The notes: generated by a model from the letters alone, not told the origin. A DNA stretch of 64,000 nucleotides from DATLGB01 sp964242305 (GCA_964242305.1 CAXTBB010000001.1:124001-188000); one strand, 5' to 3'. Shown: positions 37,037 through 45,426, counted from the stretch's first letter. A program made the numbers and translations.

Positions 37037-37608
37037 TCAGGCGGGTCTGGTGGCGCGGACGATCGCCGCGGCCGCCTGGTCGTGGACCCGGTGCGTCTCG
37101 CGGATCTCGACGTCGGTAAGCCCCCGCGGCGATGAGCGCTCCCTCGAACTCCTCGCGGGTCAGAGCGCCAGCGATGCAGCCGGTGAAGGCCGCCATGTCG
37201 GCCTTGGTGGCCTCGTCCATGTCGGGGTCGGCGATGACGTCGGAGACGGGAAAGGGGCCGCCAGGCTCGCGGACCCGCGCCACCTCTCGGAGGACTTGAG
37301 GCTTGTCGCCGGAAAGGTTGATGACGCAGTTGGAGATGACGACGTCGACGCTCGCGTCGGGCAGCGGGATGGCCTCGACGTGGCCCTTGATGAACGCGAC
37401 GCTCGCGACGCCAGCCTCGGTCGCGTTGCGGCGGGCGAGCTCGAGCATCTCGTCGGTCGTATCGAGGCCGATCGCGCGACCGGAGGCGCCGACGCGGTCC
37501 GCGCTGATGGGCACGTCACCGCCTGCGCCCGAACCAAGGTCGAGCACGGTCTCCCCCTCGTGCAGGTCGGCGACGGCCGTCGGTACGCCGCAGCCCAGCG
37601 ACTGTCTC
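37037..37608 (-). pseudogene. arsM: Arsenite methyltransferase ArsM, truncated and frameshifted
   Basis: The frame begins inside the protein at SLGCGVPTAVADLHEGETVLDLGSG, without the first 60 or so residues. The SAM domain is clear (IGLDTTDEMLELARRN, LPDASVDVVISNCVINLSGDKPQVLRE) and the three arsenic-binding Cys positions are kept (SLGCG, SNCV, TGCIAGA). At the 5-C run 37121-37125 the frame shifts; removing one base restores the normal ending GLTDVEIRETHRVHDQ and a stop at 37037. Both lesions together suggest a dead gene, although the shift at the homopolymer could be a sequencing error. Confidence 0.75.
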
Positions 37609-37611
37609 CTT

Positions 37612-37916
37612 ATCGACTTCGTCGTCGAGCAGGCCGACAGATGCCGTCCTGCCAGCGGCGCGGCGGCCGTAGGCGCGGCGGCGGATGCCTTCGCGGTGGA
37701 AGCCGGTCCGGTCGAACGTGATCAGAGCGCCATGGTTGAAGCCGTACACCTCGGCTCGGAGGCGAGCACGGCGAACTCACCCGCGGCGACCTGACCGTCC
37801 AACGCAACGGCGGCGTTGACTGCCAGGAACTCGCCGACGTCGTCGTGGGGCACGAGCGATCCCAGCCACGGCACATCCGCCTCGTCGGCCGGTTCGATGC
37901 GAAGCTCGGTGGTCAC
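37612..37916 (-). pseudogene. GNAT acetyltransferase remnant
   Basis: GTG 37916 overlaps the arsR stop. The first 60 codons read as a GNAT N-terminus (LRIEPADEADVPWLGSLV). The frame then breaks, and a GNAT C-terminus follows in other frames: EVYGFNHGALITFDRTGFHREGIRRRAY, then RWQDGI in a third frame, then GLLDDEVDK. The acetyl-CoA binding middle is missing. Acetyltransferases such as ArsN occur in arsenic operons, so this may be a decayed arsN, but the remnant is too short to tell. Confidence 0.65.
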
Positions 37917-38269
37917 CCGGCCAGCCACGCCGACAACTCCTCGACCGCGCCCGGCAGCACGTAGTAGTAGGCCCAAAGGCCCTGGCGCTCTGAGTCGACG
38001 ATCCCGGCGTCCCGCAGCTTCTTGAGGTGGTGCGACAGCGTGGGCTGAGAGATCTCGAACAGCGGCACCAGCTCGCAGACGCAGACCTTGCCTGCGTGCT
38101 TGCGCAGGACATCGACGAGCTGCAGGCGGACCGGGTCGCCGAGCGCCTTGGCGATCTCCGCCATACGCAAGGCCTGATCGCGGTCGACATCGGGGTATGC
38201 GACGGGCTCGCAACAGGGGGCGCCGGCGGCGCGCTTGGTCTTCGGGGCGAGCGGCAGATCGACGGCCAT
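37913..38269 (-). CDS. arsR: ArsR family arsenic-responsive repressor
   Basis: Protein of 118 residues. The winged HTH is VCVCELVPLFEISQPTLSHHLKKLRDAGIVDSERQGLWAYYYV. The CVCEL motif in the DNA-recognition region matches the classic As(III) site, and an extra CC pair lies at the N-terminus (APCCEP). It represses its own operon and probably the divergent aquaporin-arsC genes until arsenite binds. The start region overlaps inverted ATCTAT/ATAGAT repeats. Confidence 0.93.
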   Translation of the reverse strand: MAVDLPLAPKTKRAAGAPCCEPVAYPDVDRDQALRMAEIAKALGDPVRLQLVDVLRKHAGKVCVCELVPLFEISQPTLSHHLKKLRDAGIVDSERQGLWAYYYVLPGAVEELSAWLAG

Positions 38270-38315
38270 CTATGTACATCTATCGATTGAATCGGTGATT
38301 GTCAATAGATACGAT
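38268..38315. promoter_or_regulatory. ArsR operator and divergent promoters
   Basis: The 54-base gap between arsR and the aquaporin gene is AT-rich. It holds ATCTAT at 38268 and 38278 and ATAGAT at 38305, the last two as an inverted pair around ATCGATTGAAT, similar to ArsR/SmtB operators. On the plus strand TACGAT (38310-38315) is a -10 eight bases before the aquaporin ATG. Confidence 0.6.
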
Positions 38316-38323
38316 CCGCGCCG

Positions 38324-39025
38324 ATGGGCCTCCGCCGCCGCCTGCTCGCCGAGTTCCTCGGCTCCGCCTTCCTCGCCGCCCTGGTGATCGGGTCGGGCAT
38401 CGCTGCCGAGACGCTCACCGAGGACACCGGCTTGAGACTGCTCGAGAACGCGGCGGCCACCGCCGCGGGCCTGTTCGCGATCATCTTGATGTTCGGTCCG
38501 GTGTCGGGCGCGCACTTCAACCCGGTCGTGTCCCTCGTCGACGCGGTCTTCGGTGGGCTGTCGTGGCGGGACGCCGCGGCCTACGTCCCCAGCCAGGTCC
38601 TCGGATGCGTCGCCGGTGCCGTCCTCGCCAACGCGATGTTCGCCAAGGCCGCCGTGAGCATCTCCGAGACGCACCGGGCGTCCAGTCCGCATCTGCTCGC
38701 GGAGGTCGTCGCGACCGTCGGGCTGCTTCTGGTCATCTTCTCGCTGGGGCGGAGCGGCCGGACTGCGACGGCGCCGGCGGCTGTGGGTGCGTACATCGGC
38801 GCGGCCTACTGGTTCACGAGCTCGACGAGCTTCGCGAACCCCGCGATCAGCGTCGGCCGCCTGTTCTCCGACACCTTCGCCGGCATCGCCCCGGTCTCCG
38901 TGCCCGCCTTCGTGATCGCGCAGTTCCTGGGCGGCGGTGCCGCGATCGTCCTGTTGCGCATCCTCTATCCGGACGTTCCGCCGAACGCGGCTGCCGACGT
39001 CGTCCTCCCCCACCCCGGATCCTGA
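38324..39025 (+). CDS. aqpS: Aquaporin/MIP family channel (arsenic-linked)
   Basis: Protein of 233 residues with six membrane helices and two half-helices carrying the NPA boxes: SGAHFNPVVSLVDA and STSFANPAISVGR. The first box is NPV, the second NPA. In ars operons such channels (AqpS type) let arsenite leave the cell down its gradient after ArsC reduces arsenate. It is divergent from arsR and is followed at once by arsC, which supports that role. Confidence 0.88.
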   Translation: MGLRRRLLAEFLGSAFLAALVIGSGIAAETLTEDTGLRLLENAAATAAGLFAIILMFGPVSGAHFNPVVSLVDAVFGGLSWRDAAAYVPSQVLGCVAGAVLANAMFAKAAVSISETHRASSPHLLAEVVATVGLLLVIFSLGRSGRTATAPAAVGAYIGAAYWFTSSTSFANPAISVGRLFSDTFAGIAPVSVPAFVIAQFLGGGAAIVLLRILYPDVPPNAAADVVLPHPGS

Positions 39026-39026
39026 C

Positions 39027-39428
39027 CTGGCCACCGCGCTGTTCGTCTGTCTTCACAACGCCGGCCGCTCGCAGATGAGCGCGGCGCTCTTCCAACGCGC
39101 CGCCGCCGGACGGCACAACGCCCTCTCCGCCGGCACCACTCCCGCGGACCGTGTCCACCCGGAGGTCATCGACGTCATGCGCGAACTCGGCATCGACCTC
39201 GATGGCCGGCAACCGAAATTGCTGACTCGCGAGCTGGCTGAGAAGGCAGACGTCGTGATCACGATGGGCTGCGGGGACGAGTGCCCGTACATCCCCGGCA
39301 AGCGCTACCTCGACTGGGATCTGACCGACCCGAAGGGGCTGTCGATCGACGAGGTCCGCGTGATCCGCAACGACATCCTGTTACGAGTCCGCGACTTGGT
39401 CGCTGAGCTCGACGAGGCCTCCGGCTGA
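39027..39428 (+). CDS. arsC: Arsenate reductase, low-molecular-weight phosphatase type
   Basis: Protein of about 133 residues. The P-loop is FVCLHNAGRSQMSAALF (CX5R), and a second Cys pair is in MGCGDECPYIPG, the thioredoxin- or mycoredoxin-linked ArsC type. The Asp loop is YLDWDLTDPKG. It reduces arsenate to arsenite. No ATG, GTG or TTG lies between the aquaporin stop (TGA 39023-39025) and the conserved domain; the first plausible codon is CTG 39027, or translation continues from ribosomes ending aqpS. In-frame GTG 38937 lies inside aqpS and would add about 30 poor residues. Confidence 0.88.
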   Translation: MATALFVCLHNAGRSQMSAALFQRAAAGRHNALSAGTTPADRVHPEVIDVMRELGIDLDGRQPKLLTRELAEKADVVITMGCGDECPYIPGKRYLDWDLTDPKGLSIDEVRVIRNDILLRVRDLVAELDEASG

Positions 39429-39779
39429 ACCGACCGGATGGCCTCGACGACGTCGCTGCGCGATGCGGTGCCGGCTGTGCTTCCAGCGTTCGGCGACCAT
39501 CACGACCCATTGGTTGCCCCGTTCCTCGCGACCCGGACCTTGGGGCAAGCTGCTCCGGGAGTCCGGAGACCTTCTCCTGCACCCATGCGCATGCGCTCCC
39601 GTCATTGGGATCGCCGCCCGTCCGACGAACACCGTGGAGTCCGGGGTCGGCTTGTCGGTTGAAGGCGCGGAATCATGAGCTGAACCGCATGGCAGATCGC
39701 TCGGATAGTTCGTGTCGTCGTCGCTAATCCTCGCCGTGTGGTTGGCGGTGCCCGGCACTCGCCGAGCGACTCGATGCAA

Positions 39780-39950
39780 CTACGGCGCGAGCCACCGCGC
39801 CGTTCGCTGCTCAACTACCTCCTGCTCGACGATGCGGCCAGCGGCGACGTCCTCCCGCCCGCGGATGATCCGCTGGAGGATGTAGAGGTGAGACTGGATG
39901 TCTTCCAGCGACGCGTCCTCCGGGAGTCTCTCGAGGATTTTGATGACGAG
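39780..39950 (-). pseudogene. Antitoxin-like small protein remnant
   Basis: 56 codons read VIKILERLPEDASLEDI..LYILQRIIRGREDVAAGRIVEQEVVEQRTARWL, the pattern of short helical antitoxin-like proteins of addiction modules (acidic helix, DIxxxLxxLxxIxRG, AGR, then xWL at the end). A TAG lies directly before the first codon and no start codon is available, so the gene is 5'-truncated. No toxin partner is seen. Confidence 0.55.
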
Positions 39951-40035
39951 CTACGGAGGCAGCCTCAGAACGTGTCCCCAAGAGGTGTCCCCGACCGTGG
40001 CAGAGTGTACGAAACTGACCTCCAGGTGCGCCAAC

Positions 40036-40066
40036 CATGATCCGCGTGTCGCGAGTTCGTGTCCCT
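40036..40066 (+). repeat. Degenerate tRNA-Met 3' end (old att site)
   Basis: ATGATCCGCGTGTCGCGAG and the following TTCGTGTCCCT match tRNA positions ATAATCCGCGTGTCGGGGG TTCGAGTCCCT at about 26 of 32 bases. It lies about 4.6 kb right of attR in the same orientation and probably marks the far end of an earlier insertion. Confidence 0.55.
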
Positions 40067-40177
40067 GACCAACTGCAACCGCCCGCGGCCGACCCGCCGT
40101 CTCGAATTTCTGGGAACGTGGCGTCCCAGTCGGGACCACCCGGTCCCACGGGTTCCGTCGCGGTTTGGGGAGGCGTT

Positions 40178-43039
40178 GTGGGGTTCATGTCGAGGTTCCG
40201 GGTTCTGCCCGCAGTCTGCACCGCGCTGCTGTGCGCGCCGGCCGTCGCGCACGCCGCTCCCGCCTATCGGGACACCAACCTGTCGTTCGAGGAGCGCGCT
40301 GCGGACCTGATCTCGCGCATGACCCTCGCGGAGAAGGCGACGCAGCTGGCGACGACCAATGCCCCGGCGATCCCGCGCCTGGGCGTGCAGGAGTACGCGT
40401 ACTGGAGCGAGGCGCTGCACGGCGTCAACGCGTTCTGGGGCGGCGACTCGACCAACGCCACCGGCGTGGACGTCAACAACGTGCGCGCGACGAGCTTCCC
40501 GAGCAACCTGTCGGCGAGCCTGGCCTGGGACCCGAAGCTGCTGCTGAAGGAGACCACCGCGATCTCCGACGAGGCGCGCGGGTTCCTCGACCCGTCGCTG
40601 TTCGGCGTGAGCCAGAACAACCTCGGTCCCACCGCCGGCGCCTACGGCAGCCTCAACTACTTCTCCCCCACCGTGAACCTGCTCCGCGACCCCCGCTGGG
40701 GCCGCAGCGACGAGGGCTTCGGCGAGGACCCGTTCCTGACCGGCACCCTCGGAACGTCCTGGGTGGATGGCTTCCAGGGCCAGACCGCGAGCGGGAAGCT
40801 GCGTGACCGCTACCTGAAGGCGATCACGACGATCAAGCACTACGCGCTCAACAACGTCGAAGACGACCGCATGGGCATCTCGTCGGACACCGACGAAGGC
40901 ACGATCCGCGACTATTACACGCGCCAGTTCCGCGACATCATCGAGCGCGCGCACGCGACCGGGGCGATGTCGTCCTACAACTCGATCAACGGCACCCCCG
41001 CCGTGTCGAACAACCTGACCATGAACGTCCTGCTGCGGCGGACGTTCGGGTTCCGCGGCTACACGACCTCCGACTGCGGCGCGATCGGCACCCAGTACCG
41101 CACCGACGACCCCAACAATCCGGTGGGGCAGTCGCCCGCAACCGCCGCGCTGGCGACCAGCGGGCACGACTGGACCCCGCCGGGGTGGACGAGCAACCAC
41201 GGCGGCCAGGCCGCCCTGTGGACCAGGACCGGCACGCTGAAGATCATCACCGGCCGGGCCGGCGCCGAGGCCTGGTCGCTGCGCGCCGGCACCGCGCTCA
41301 ACTGCGTCGGGGACCCCGCCCAGGTCGGTCATCCCGCGTTCTGGGATGCGCTCCGGCCGGTGTTCTCCGATGAGAACAAGGCCATGTACATCCGGGAGGC
41401 GATCGCCGCGGGCGTCCTCAGCGAGGGCGTCATCGACCGCGAGCTGCTGCCCGTGTTCACCCAGCGGATGCGCACGGGCGAGTTCGACCCGCGCGACGGG
41501 CAGACCTACACGAAGATCACCAAGGCCGTCATCCAGAGCGAGGCCCACCGCAAGCTTGCCCAGACCGCAGCGCAGGAGAGCCTCACGCTGCTGCAGAACA
41601 CCAGGCACCTCCTACCCGCGGACCCCGCGACGACGAAGAAGATCGTCGTGGTCGGCGACCAGGCGAACAAGGTGTTCCTCGGCCAGTACTCCGGCAACCC
41701 CGACGAGAAGGTCAGCCTGCTGGACGGCATCAAGCAGACCGTCCCGGGCGCGCAGGTCGTCTACGACGCCGCCGGCACCTCCACGACGACGTCAGGCGCG
41801 CCGTCGCTGAAGCCCGGGACACAGGCGGCGATCAAGGCCGCCGACCTGGTCGTCGTCATGATCGGCACCGACACCGACGTCGGCACGGAGGGCTATGACC
41901 GCAAGACGCTCGCGCTCCCCGGTAACTACGCCCAGCTCGTCGACCAGGTCGCCGCCCTCGGCAACCCCCGCACGGTGCTCGTCGACCAGTCCGCCGGCCC
42001 GGTCGACCTGACCAAGGCACGCGAGCAGGTGGCATCGGTCCTCTTCAGCGCCGCCAACGGCCAGCGCCAGGGCCTCGCCGCCGCCAACGTCATCTTCGGC
42101 CGCACCAACCCGTCCGGGCACCTGAGCTTCACCTGGTACTCGGGTGACAGCCAGCTGCCGCCCAAGTCCGATTACGATCTCGCCCCGCAGAAGACGGGCG
42201 GGCTCGGCCGGACGTACATGTACTTCACCCGCACCCCCACCTGGCCGTTCGGATACGGGCTCAGCTACACCAAGTTCCGCTACCTCAAGGCCAAGGTCAG
42301 CCACAAGCGGGCCCGCGCGACCGGGCGCGTGCGGGTGACCTTCCGCGTCAAGAACACCGGCCGCCGCGCCGGCGCCACCGTCGCGCAGCTCTATGCCGCG
42401 CCACCCGCGGGCGTGGACTTCAAGCAGCGGCTGGTCGGCTTCGCACGGACGCGGGTCCTCAAGCCCGGACGCAGCCAGCGCCTGGCCATCACCGTTCCGC
42501 TGACCCGGACGCTGCGGACCTGGGACGCCGGCGCCAAGCGCGAGACGGTCCATGCCGGCCGCTGGCGGTTCCGCCTGGCCCGCTCGTCGGCGGCGCCGGT
42601 CCGGAGCTTCCCGGTCCGGGTCACGGGGGCGATCCCGACGAAGGTAGCAACGCTCAGCCTCGCCCCGCCCGACCTGACCCTCAAGCCGGGCGCGACCCTC
42701 GACCTGCGCGGCCGCAACCCCTGGTTCGACGGCCTCGAGCCCGCGGTGGACACCAGCGACACCATCATCAGCGCCGTCCGCGCAGACGACTCCTTCGCCG
42801 ACCCGGCCACGCTCCCGCTGCAGTTCTCGAGCGACCGACCCGACATCTTGCGGGTCGACGACAAGGGCGTGGTCACCGCTGTCGCACCCGGCGTCGCCAC
42901 CATCACCGTGACCGACGGCTCCGCGAACGCCACGGCCGCGTTCGTCGTTCAAGCGCCGGCACCCTCAGGCGGCCAACCGGTGACCTCGATCCTCCCGCTT
43001 GCGCAACGCACCTCTGCGTTAGGTGAACGAGGATCATGA
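40178..43039 (+). CDS. Secreted GH3 family glycosidase with C-terminal Ig-like domains
   Basis: Protein of 953 residues. GTG 40178 is favoured by GGGGAGG four bases upstream; ATG 40187 is the alternative. A signal peptide (VLPAVCTALLCAPAVAHAAPA) is followed by the GH3 N-terminal barrel (YWSEALHGVNAF, GRSDEGFGEDPFL, IKHYALNNVEDDR) with the nucleophile in GYTTSDCGAI, as in beta-xylosidase/arabinofuranosidase relatives. The GH3 C domain (HRKLAQTAAQESLTLLQN), a fibronectin-III-like domain (YGLSYTKF onwards) and a Big2-like domain (DKGVVTAVAPGVATITVTDGSA) follow. It acts on plant-type oligosaccharides outside the cell. Confidence 0.93.
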   Translation: MGFMSRFRVLPAVCTALLCAPAVAHAAPAYRDTNLSFEERAADLISRMTLAEKATQLATTNAPAIPRLGVQEYAYWSEALHGVNAFWGGDSTNATGVDVNNVRATSFPSNLSASLAWDPKLLLKETTAISDEARGFLDPSLFGVSQNNLGPTAGAYGSLNYFSPTVNLLRDPRWGRSDEGFGEDPFLTGTLGTSWVDGFQGQTASGKLRDRYLKAITTIKHYALNNVEDDRMGISSDTDEGTIRDYYTRQFRDIIERAHATGAMSSYNSINGTPAVSNNLTMNVLLRRTFGFRGYTTSDCGAIGTQYRTDDPNNPVGQSPATAALATSGHDWTPPGWTSNHGGQAALWTRTGTLKIITGRAGAEAWSLRAGTALNCVGDPAQVGHPAFWDALRPVFSDENKAMYIREAIAAGVLSEGVIDRELLPVFTQRMRTGEFDPRDGQTYTKITKAVIQSEAHRKLAQTAAQESLTLLQNTRHLLPADPATTKKIVVVGDQANKVFLGQYSGNPDEKVSLLDGIKQTVPGAQVVYDAAGTSTTTSGAPSLKPGTQAAIKAADLVVVMIGTDTDVGTEGYDRKTLALPGNYAQLVDQVAALGNPRTVLVDQSAGPVDLTKAREQVASVLFSAANGQRQGLAAANVIFGRTNPSGHLSFTWYSGDSQLPPKSDYDLAPQKTGGLGRTYMYFTRTPTWPFGYGLSYTKFRYLKAKVSHKRARATGRVRVTFRVKNTGRRAGATVAQLYAAPPAGVDFKQRLVGFARTRVLKPGRSQRLAITVPLTRTLRTWDAGAKRETVHAGRWRFRLARSSAAPVRSFPVRVTGAIPTKVATLSLAPPDLTLKPGATLDLRGRNPWFDGLEPAVDTSDTIISAVRADDSFADPATLPLQFSSDRPDILRVDDKGVVTAVAPGVATITVTDGSANATAAFVVQAPAPSGGQPVTSILPLAQRTSALGERGS

Positions 43040-43045
43040 ACATCG

Positions 43046-44218
43046 ATGGGGCCAACCAGATCCGGACCCGCGGACGCATTCGAGACGCTGGCGGCGCGCG
43101 GCACCGCGGTGCTGCGCGTCTGCCTGCTGCCAATCGCCCTGGTCGGCCTGCCGACCTCGCGCTACGACCCGGCGCTGGACGTGTTCCCGTATGTCCTGGG
43201 AGCGTTCGCGGTCTTCGCCTTCGCGATGCTGCTCGCGGCGTTCCGGCCGGGCATCCCGACGCCGAGCCCGCTGGTGCTGGCGCTGGCGGATTTGATCCTG
43301 GTGGCGTTGGTGGTGTACGCGTCCGGTGGCGTCCGGTCTCCGCTGCGCTTCGCGTTCTACGCGATGCCGATCATCGCAGCCCTGCGGCTCTCGCTCCGAC
43401 TGACGGCCGGATGGACGGGGCTCGCCCTCGGCGCGTATCTCGCGGTGACCATCCCCCATGCCAACGAACGGCTGCCCGGCGACACGGACCTGATCTTCGA
43501 CGAGGCGCTGTCGCTGGCGTGGGTCGGCGCCGCGGCGATGATGCTGTCGGCGCTGCTGGGCCAGCGTGATCGCCGACTGGCCGAGCTGGCCGCCAGCCGG
43601 CGACAGCTCGTCCAGGAGGCGCTGCAGTCCGAGGCGCGCGAGCGCCGGCGCCTCGCCCAAGCGTTGCACGACGAATCGCTCCAGAACGTGCTCCTCGCCC
43701 GTCAGGAGGTGACGGACGTCGAGCGCAGCGTCCCGGGGGCGGCGGACCGGCTGCGGCAGGCGCTCGACGCCACCCAGCGCCAGTTGCGCAGCGAGGCGTT
43801 CTCGATGCACCCGGTCGGGCTCGAGAGCGCGGGCGTGGCCAGCGTGCTGCAGCACCTGGCCGACGAGGCGGGCCGTCGCGGTGGCTTCGAGGCCTCCGTG
43901 CACGTGAGCCCCACCGCCGAGCACGTGCGCAGCGACCTCGTGCTGGCGGCCGCTCGCGAGCTGCTCGGCAACGTCGCCAAGCACGCCGGCGCGTCCCACG
44001 TCACCGTCGCCCTCGAGGCCAGCGCGAACACCCTGGAGCTCAGGGTCGGCGACGACGGCGTCGGCATCGGGCACGGTCAGCTCGCCCGGGCGCTCAAGGA
44101 CGGTCACATCGGGGTGGCCGCGCTCAAGGAGAGGCTCGACGCCGTCGGCGGGCGCCTGGACCTGGAGTCGTCCGCAGACGGCGGCACGGTGTTCACCGCG
44201 ATCCTCCCGCCGGACTGA
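43046..44218 (+). CDS. Sensor histidine kinase (NarL/DegS type)
   Basis: Protein of 390 residues. Six or so membrane helices (residues 20-175) with short loops form the sensor. The HisKA_3 dimerisation domain has ERRRLAQALHDESLQNVLLARQEV with the phosphorylated His. The HATPase domain has ELLGNVAKHAGASHVTV, GDDGVGIG and GHIGVAALKERLDAVGGRL. The ligand is unknown. The response regulator gene follows 35 bases later. Confidence 0.93.
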   Translation: MGPTRSGPADAFETLAARGTAVLRVCLLPIALVGLPTSRYDPALDVFPYVLGAFAVFAFAMLLAAFRPGIPTPSPLVLALADLILVALVVYASGGVRSPLRFAFYAMPIIAALRLSLRLTAGWTGLALGAYLAVTIPHANERLPGDTDLIFDEALSLAWVGAAAMMLSALLGQRDRRLAELAASRRQLVQEALQSEARERRRLAQALHDESLQNVLLARQEVTDVERSVPGAADRLRQALDATQRQLRSEAFSMHPVGLESAGVASVLQHLADEAGRRGGFEASVHVSPTAEHVRSDLVLAAARELLGNVAKHAGASHVTVALEASANTLELRVGDDGVGIGHGQLARALKDGHIGVAALKERLDAVGGRLDLESSADGGTVFTAILPPD

Positions 44219-44253
44219 GCCTGACGAAAGGCGGGCTTGGTAGAAGTCCGGCC

Positions 44254-44904
44254 ATGGCCGGCCGGCTCGAACGCGTGACGATCGTCGTCGCCGACGACCA
44301 CCCGCTCTACCGGGACGGCCTGGCGCGCGCGATCACGCACCGGCCCGAGTTCGAGCTGCTCGGACAGGCCAAGGACGGCCGGGAAGCGCTCGACCTGATC
44401 CGCGCGCAGACGCCGGACGTCGCGGTGGTGGACATGCGGATGCCCGGTCTCGACGGGCTCGCCGTGGTGGCCGCGCTGGTGCGCGACGGCGTCCGCACCC
44501 GCGTGCTGATGCTCTCCGCCGCCGTGGAGAGCGCGGTCGTGTTCGCGGCCGTGTCGGCGGGGGCGGCGGGCTTCTGGTCCAAGGACGCGGATCGCGACGT
44601 CATCTGCGACGCCATCGCGAAGGTGGCCCGGGGGGAGAGCGTGCTCGATCCGTCGCTGCAGGACGGGGTCTTCGCCGAGGTGCACGCGCGGGGGGTCGAC
44701 GACACCCGTCGCGTGCTCAGCGAGCGCGAGGGCGAGATCCTGCGGCTCATCGCCAGCGGTCTGTCGGCGCCGGCCATCGGCGACAGGCTCTTCCTGTCGA
44801 CCGCGACGGTCAAGACCCACCTCGCGCACCTCTACGAGAAGCTGGGCGTGAGCGATCGCGCCGCTGCCGTGGCCGAGGCGATGCGGCGCGGTCTGCTCGA
44901 GTAG
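44254..44904 (+). CDS. NarL/FixJ-type response regulator
   Basis: Protein of 216 residues. Receiver domain: IVVADDHPLYRDGL, phosphorylated Asp in VAVVDMRMPGLDGL and switch Lys in WSKDADRD. LuxR-type HTH: LSEREGEILRLIASGLSAPAIGDRLFLSTATVKTHLAHLYEKLGV. It is the partner of the preceding kinase. Targets are unknown; the GH3 gene upstream is a possible one by position only. Confidence 0.95.
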   Translation: MAGRLERVTIVVADDHPLYRDGLARAITHRPEFELLGQAKDGREALDLIRAQTPDVAVVDMRMPGLDGLAVVAALVRDGVRTRVLMLSAAVESAVVFAAVSAGAAGFWSKDADRDVICDAIAKVARGESVLDPSLQDGVFAEVHARGVDDTRRVLSEREGEILRLIASGLSAPAIGDRLFLSTATVKTHLAHLYEKLGVSDRAAAVAEAMRRGLLE

Positions 44905-44960
44905 GCGTCACCAGCGCCGGTTGTCGATGGCGACCGCCACCGCCACCGGCACCGCGACGA

Positions 44961-45077
44961 TCACGCCGAGACGATCCACTCCGCCCAGGTGCGGAGGTCG
45001 AAGCTCGCGAGATAGCCGAGGGTGACGAGCAGCGCGGTGAGAGCGCCCACGCCGGTGTCGTGGTGGCCGATGCTCAT
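44961..45077 (-). CDS. Tiny membrane peptide (38 aa)
   Basis: MSIGHHDTGVGALTALLVTLGYLASFDLRTW then a short tail: one membrane helix. ATG overlaps the stop of the preceding 77-residue membrane protein (ATGA), so the two are probably translated together. No family recognised. Confidence 0.5.
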   Translation of the reverse strand: MSIGHHDTGVGALTALLVTLGYLASFDLRTWAEWIVSA

Positions 45078-45307
45078 GACGGGTCCCCGTCGTCGTCGTC
45101 GAGGCGGGTGACCATCACCGCGATCGCGGCGAACGTCACGACGAGCACCGCGGTGGCGGCGACGACGGCGACGGGGCTTCCGCTCAGCCCGATGGCGGCG
45201 ACCAGGACGGCCACGACCGCGACGGCCACGAGCGCGAGGGTGATGATCGCCGTCGGCGAGCGGGGCGGGCTCGGGTGATGGTGGAGATACGGAGTGAGCG
45301 GGTTCAT
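45074..45307 (-). CDS. Small membrane protein (77 aa)
   Basis: A Pro/His-rich start (MNPLTPYLHHHPSPP) is followed by two hydrophobic stretches (TAIITLALVAVAVVAVLVAAIGL and VAVVAATAVLVVTFAAIAVMV) and an acidic end (RLDDDDGD). No family recognised. The coupling to the tiny downstream peptide supports both as genes. Confidence 0.55.
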   Translation of the reverse strand: MNPLTPYLHHHPSPPRSPTAIITLALVAVAVVAVLVAAIGLSGSPVAVVAATAVLVVTFAAIAVMVTRLDDDDGDPS

Positions 45308-45408
45308 CGTGAGCCTCCAGGTTGGTCGTCTCCAAGCCTGCCGCGCCGGCCACGACCCGCCCAGTGGCCGGTCGGACGATCGAACGGATGACCTGAGGGC
45401 GCCATCCG

Positions 45409-45426
45409 ATCGGCCGGTCGGCCGAT
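45409..45426. promoter_or_regulatory. 18-bp inverted repeat upstream of a secreted-protein gene
   Basis: ATCGGCCGGTCGGCCGAT is a perfect 8-bp inverted repeat with a 2-base centre, 34 bases before ATG 45461. A related GGCCGGTCGG lies at 45367, and similar GATCG-rich sequence occurs between the two PRC-barrel genes (46690-46730). It could be an operator or a small intergenic repeat family. Confidence 0.35.

Larger units (their letters stand above)
39429..40177. other. Gene-poor stretch with remnants
   Basis: About 750 bases between arsC and the GH3 gene with no intact gene. It contains a 56-codon antitoxin-like remnant on the minus strand (39780-39950) and, at 40036-40066, a degenerate copy of the tRNA-Met 3' region. 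Both fit the right border of an old genomic island. Confidence 0.5.

Noticed and set aside
39438..39814. Several small frames between arsC and 39.8 kb
   Set aside because: All are Arg/Ser/Pro-rich, without ribosome sites or domain patterns; judged non-coding.
44908..44964. 18-codon GTG frame after the 38-residue peptide
   Set aside because: Overlap is suggestive, but it is too short and too low in complexity to call as a gene; kept only as part of a finding.
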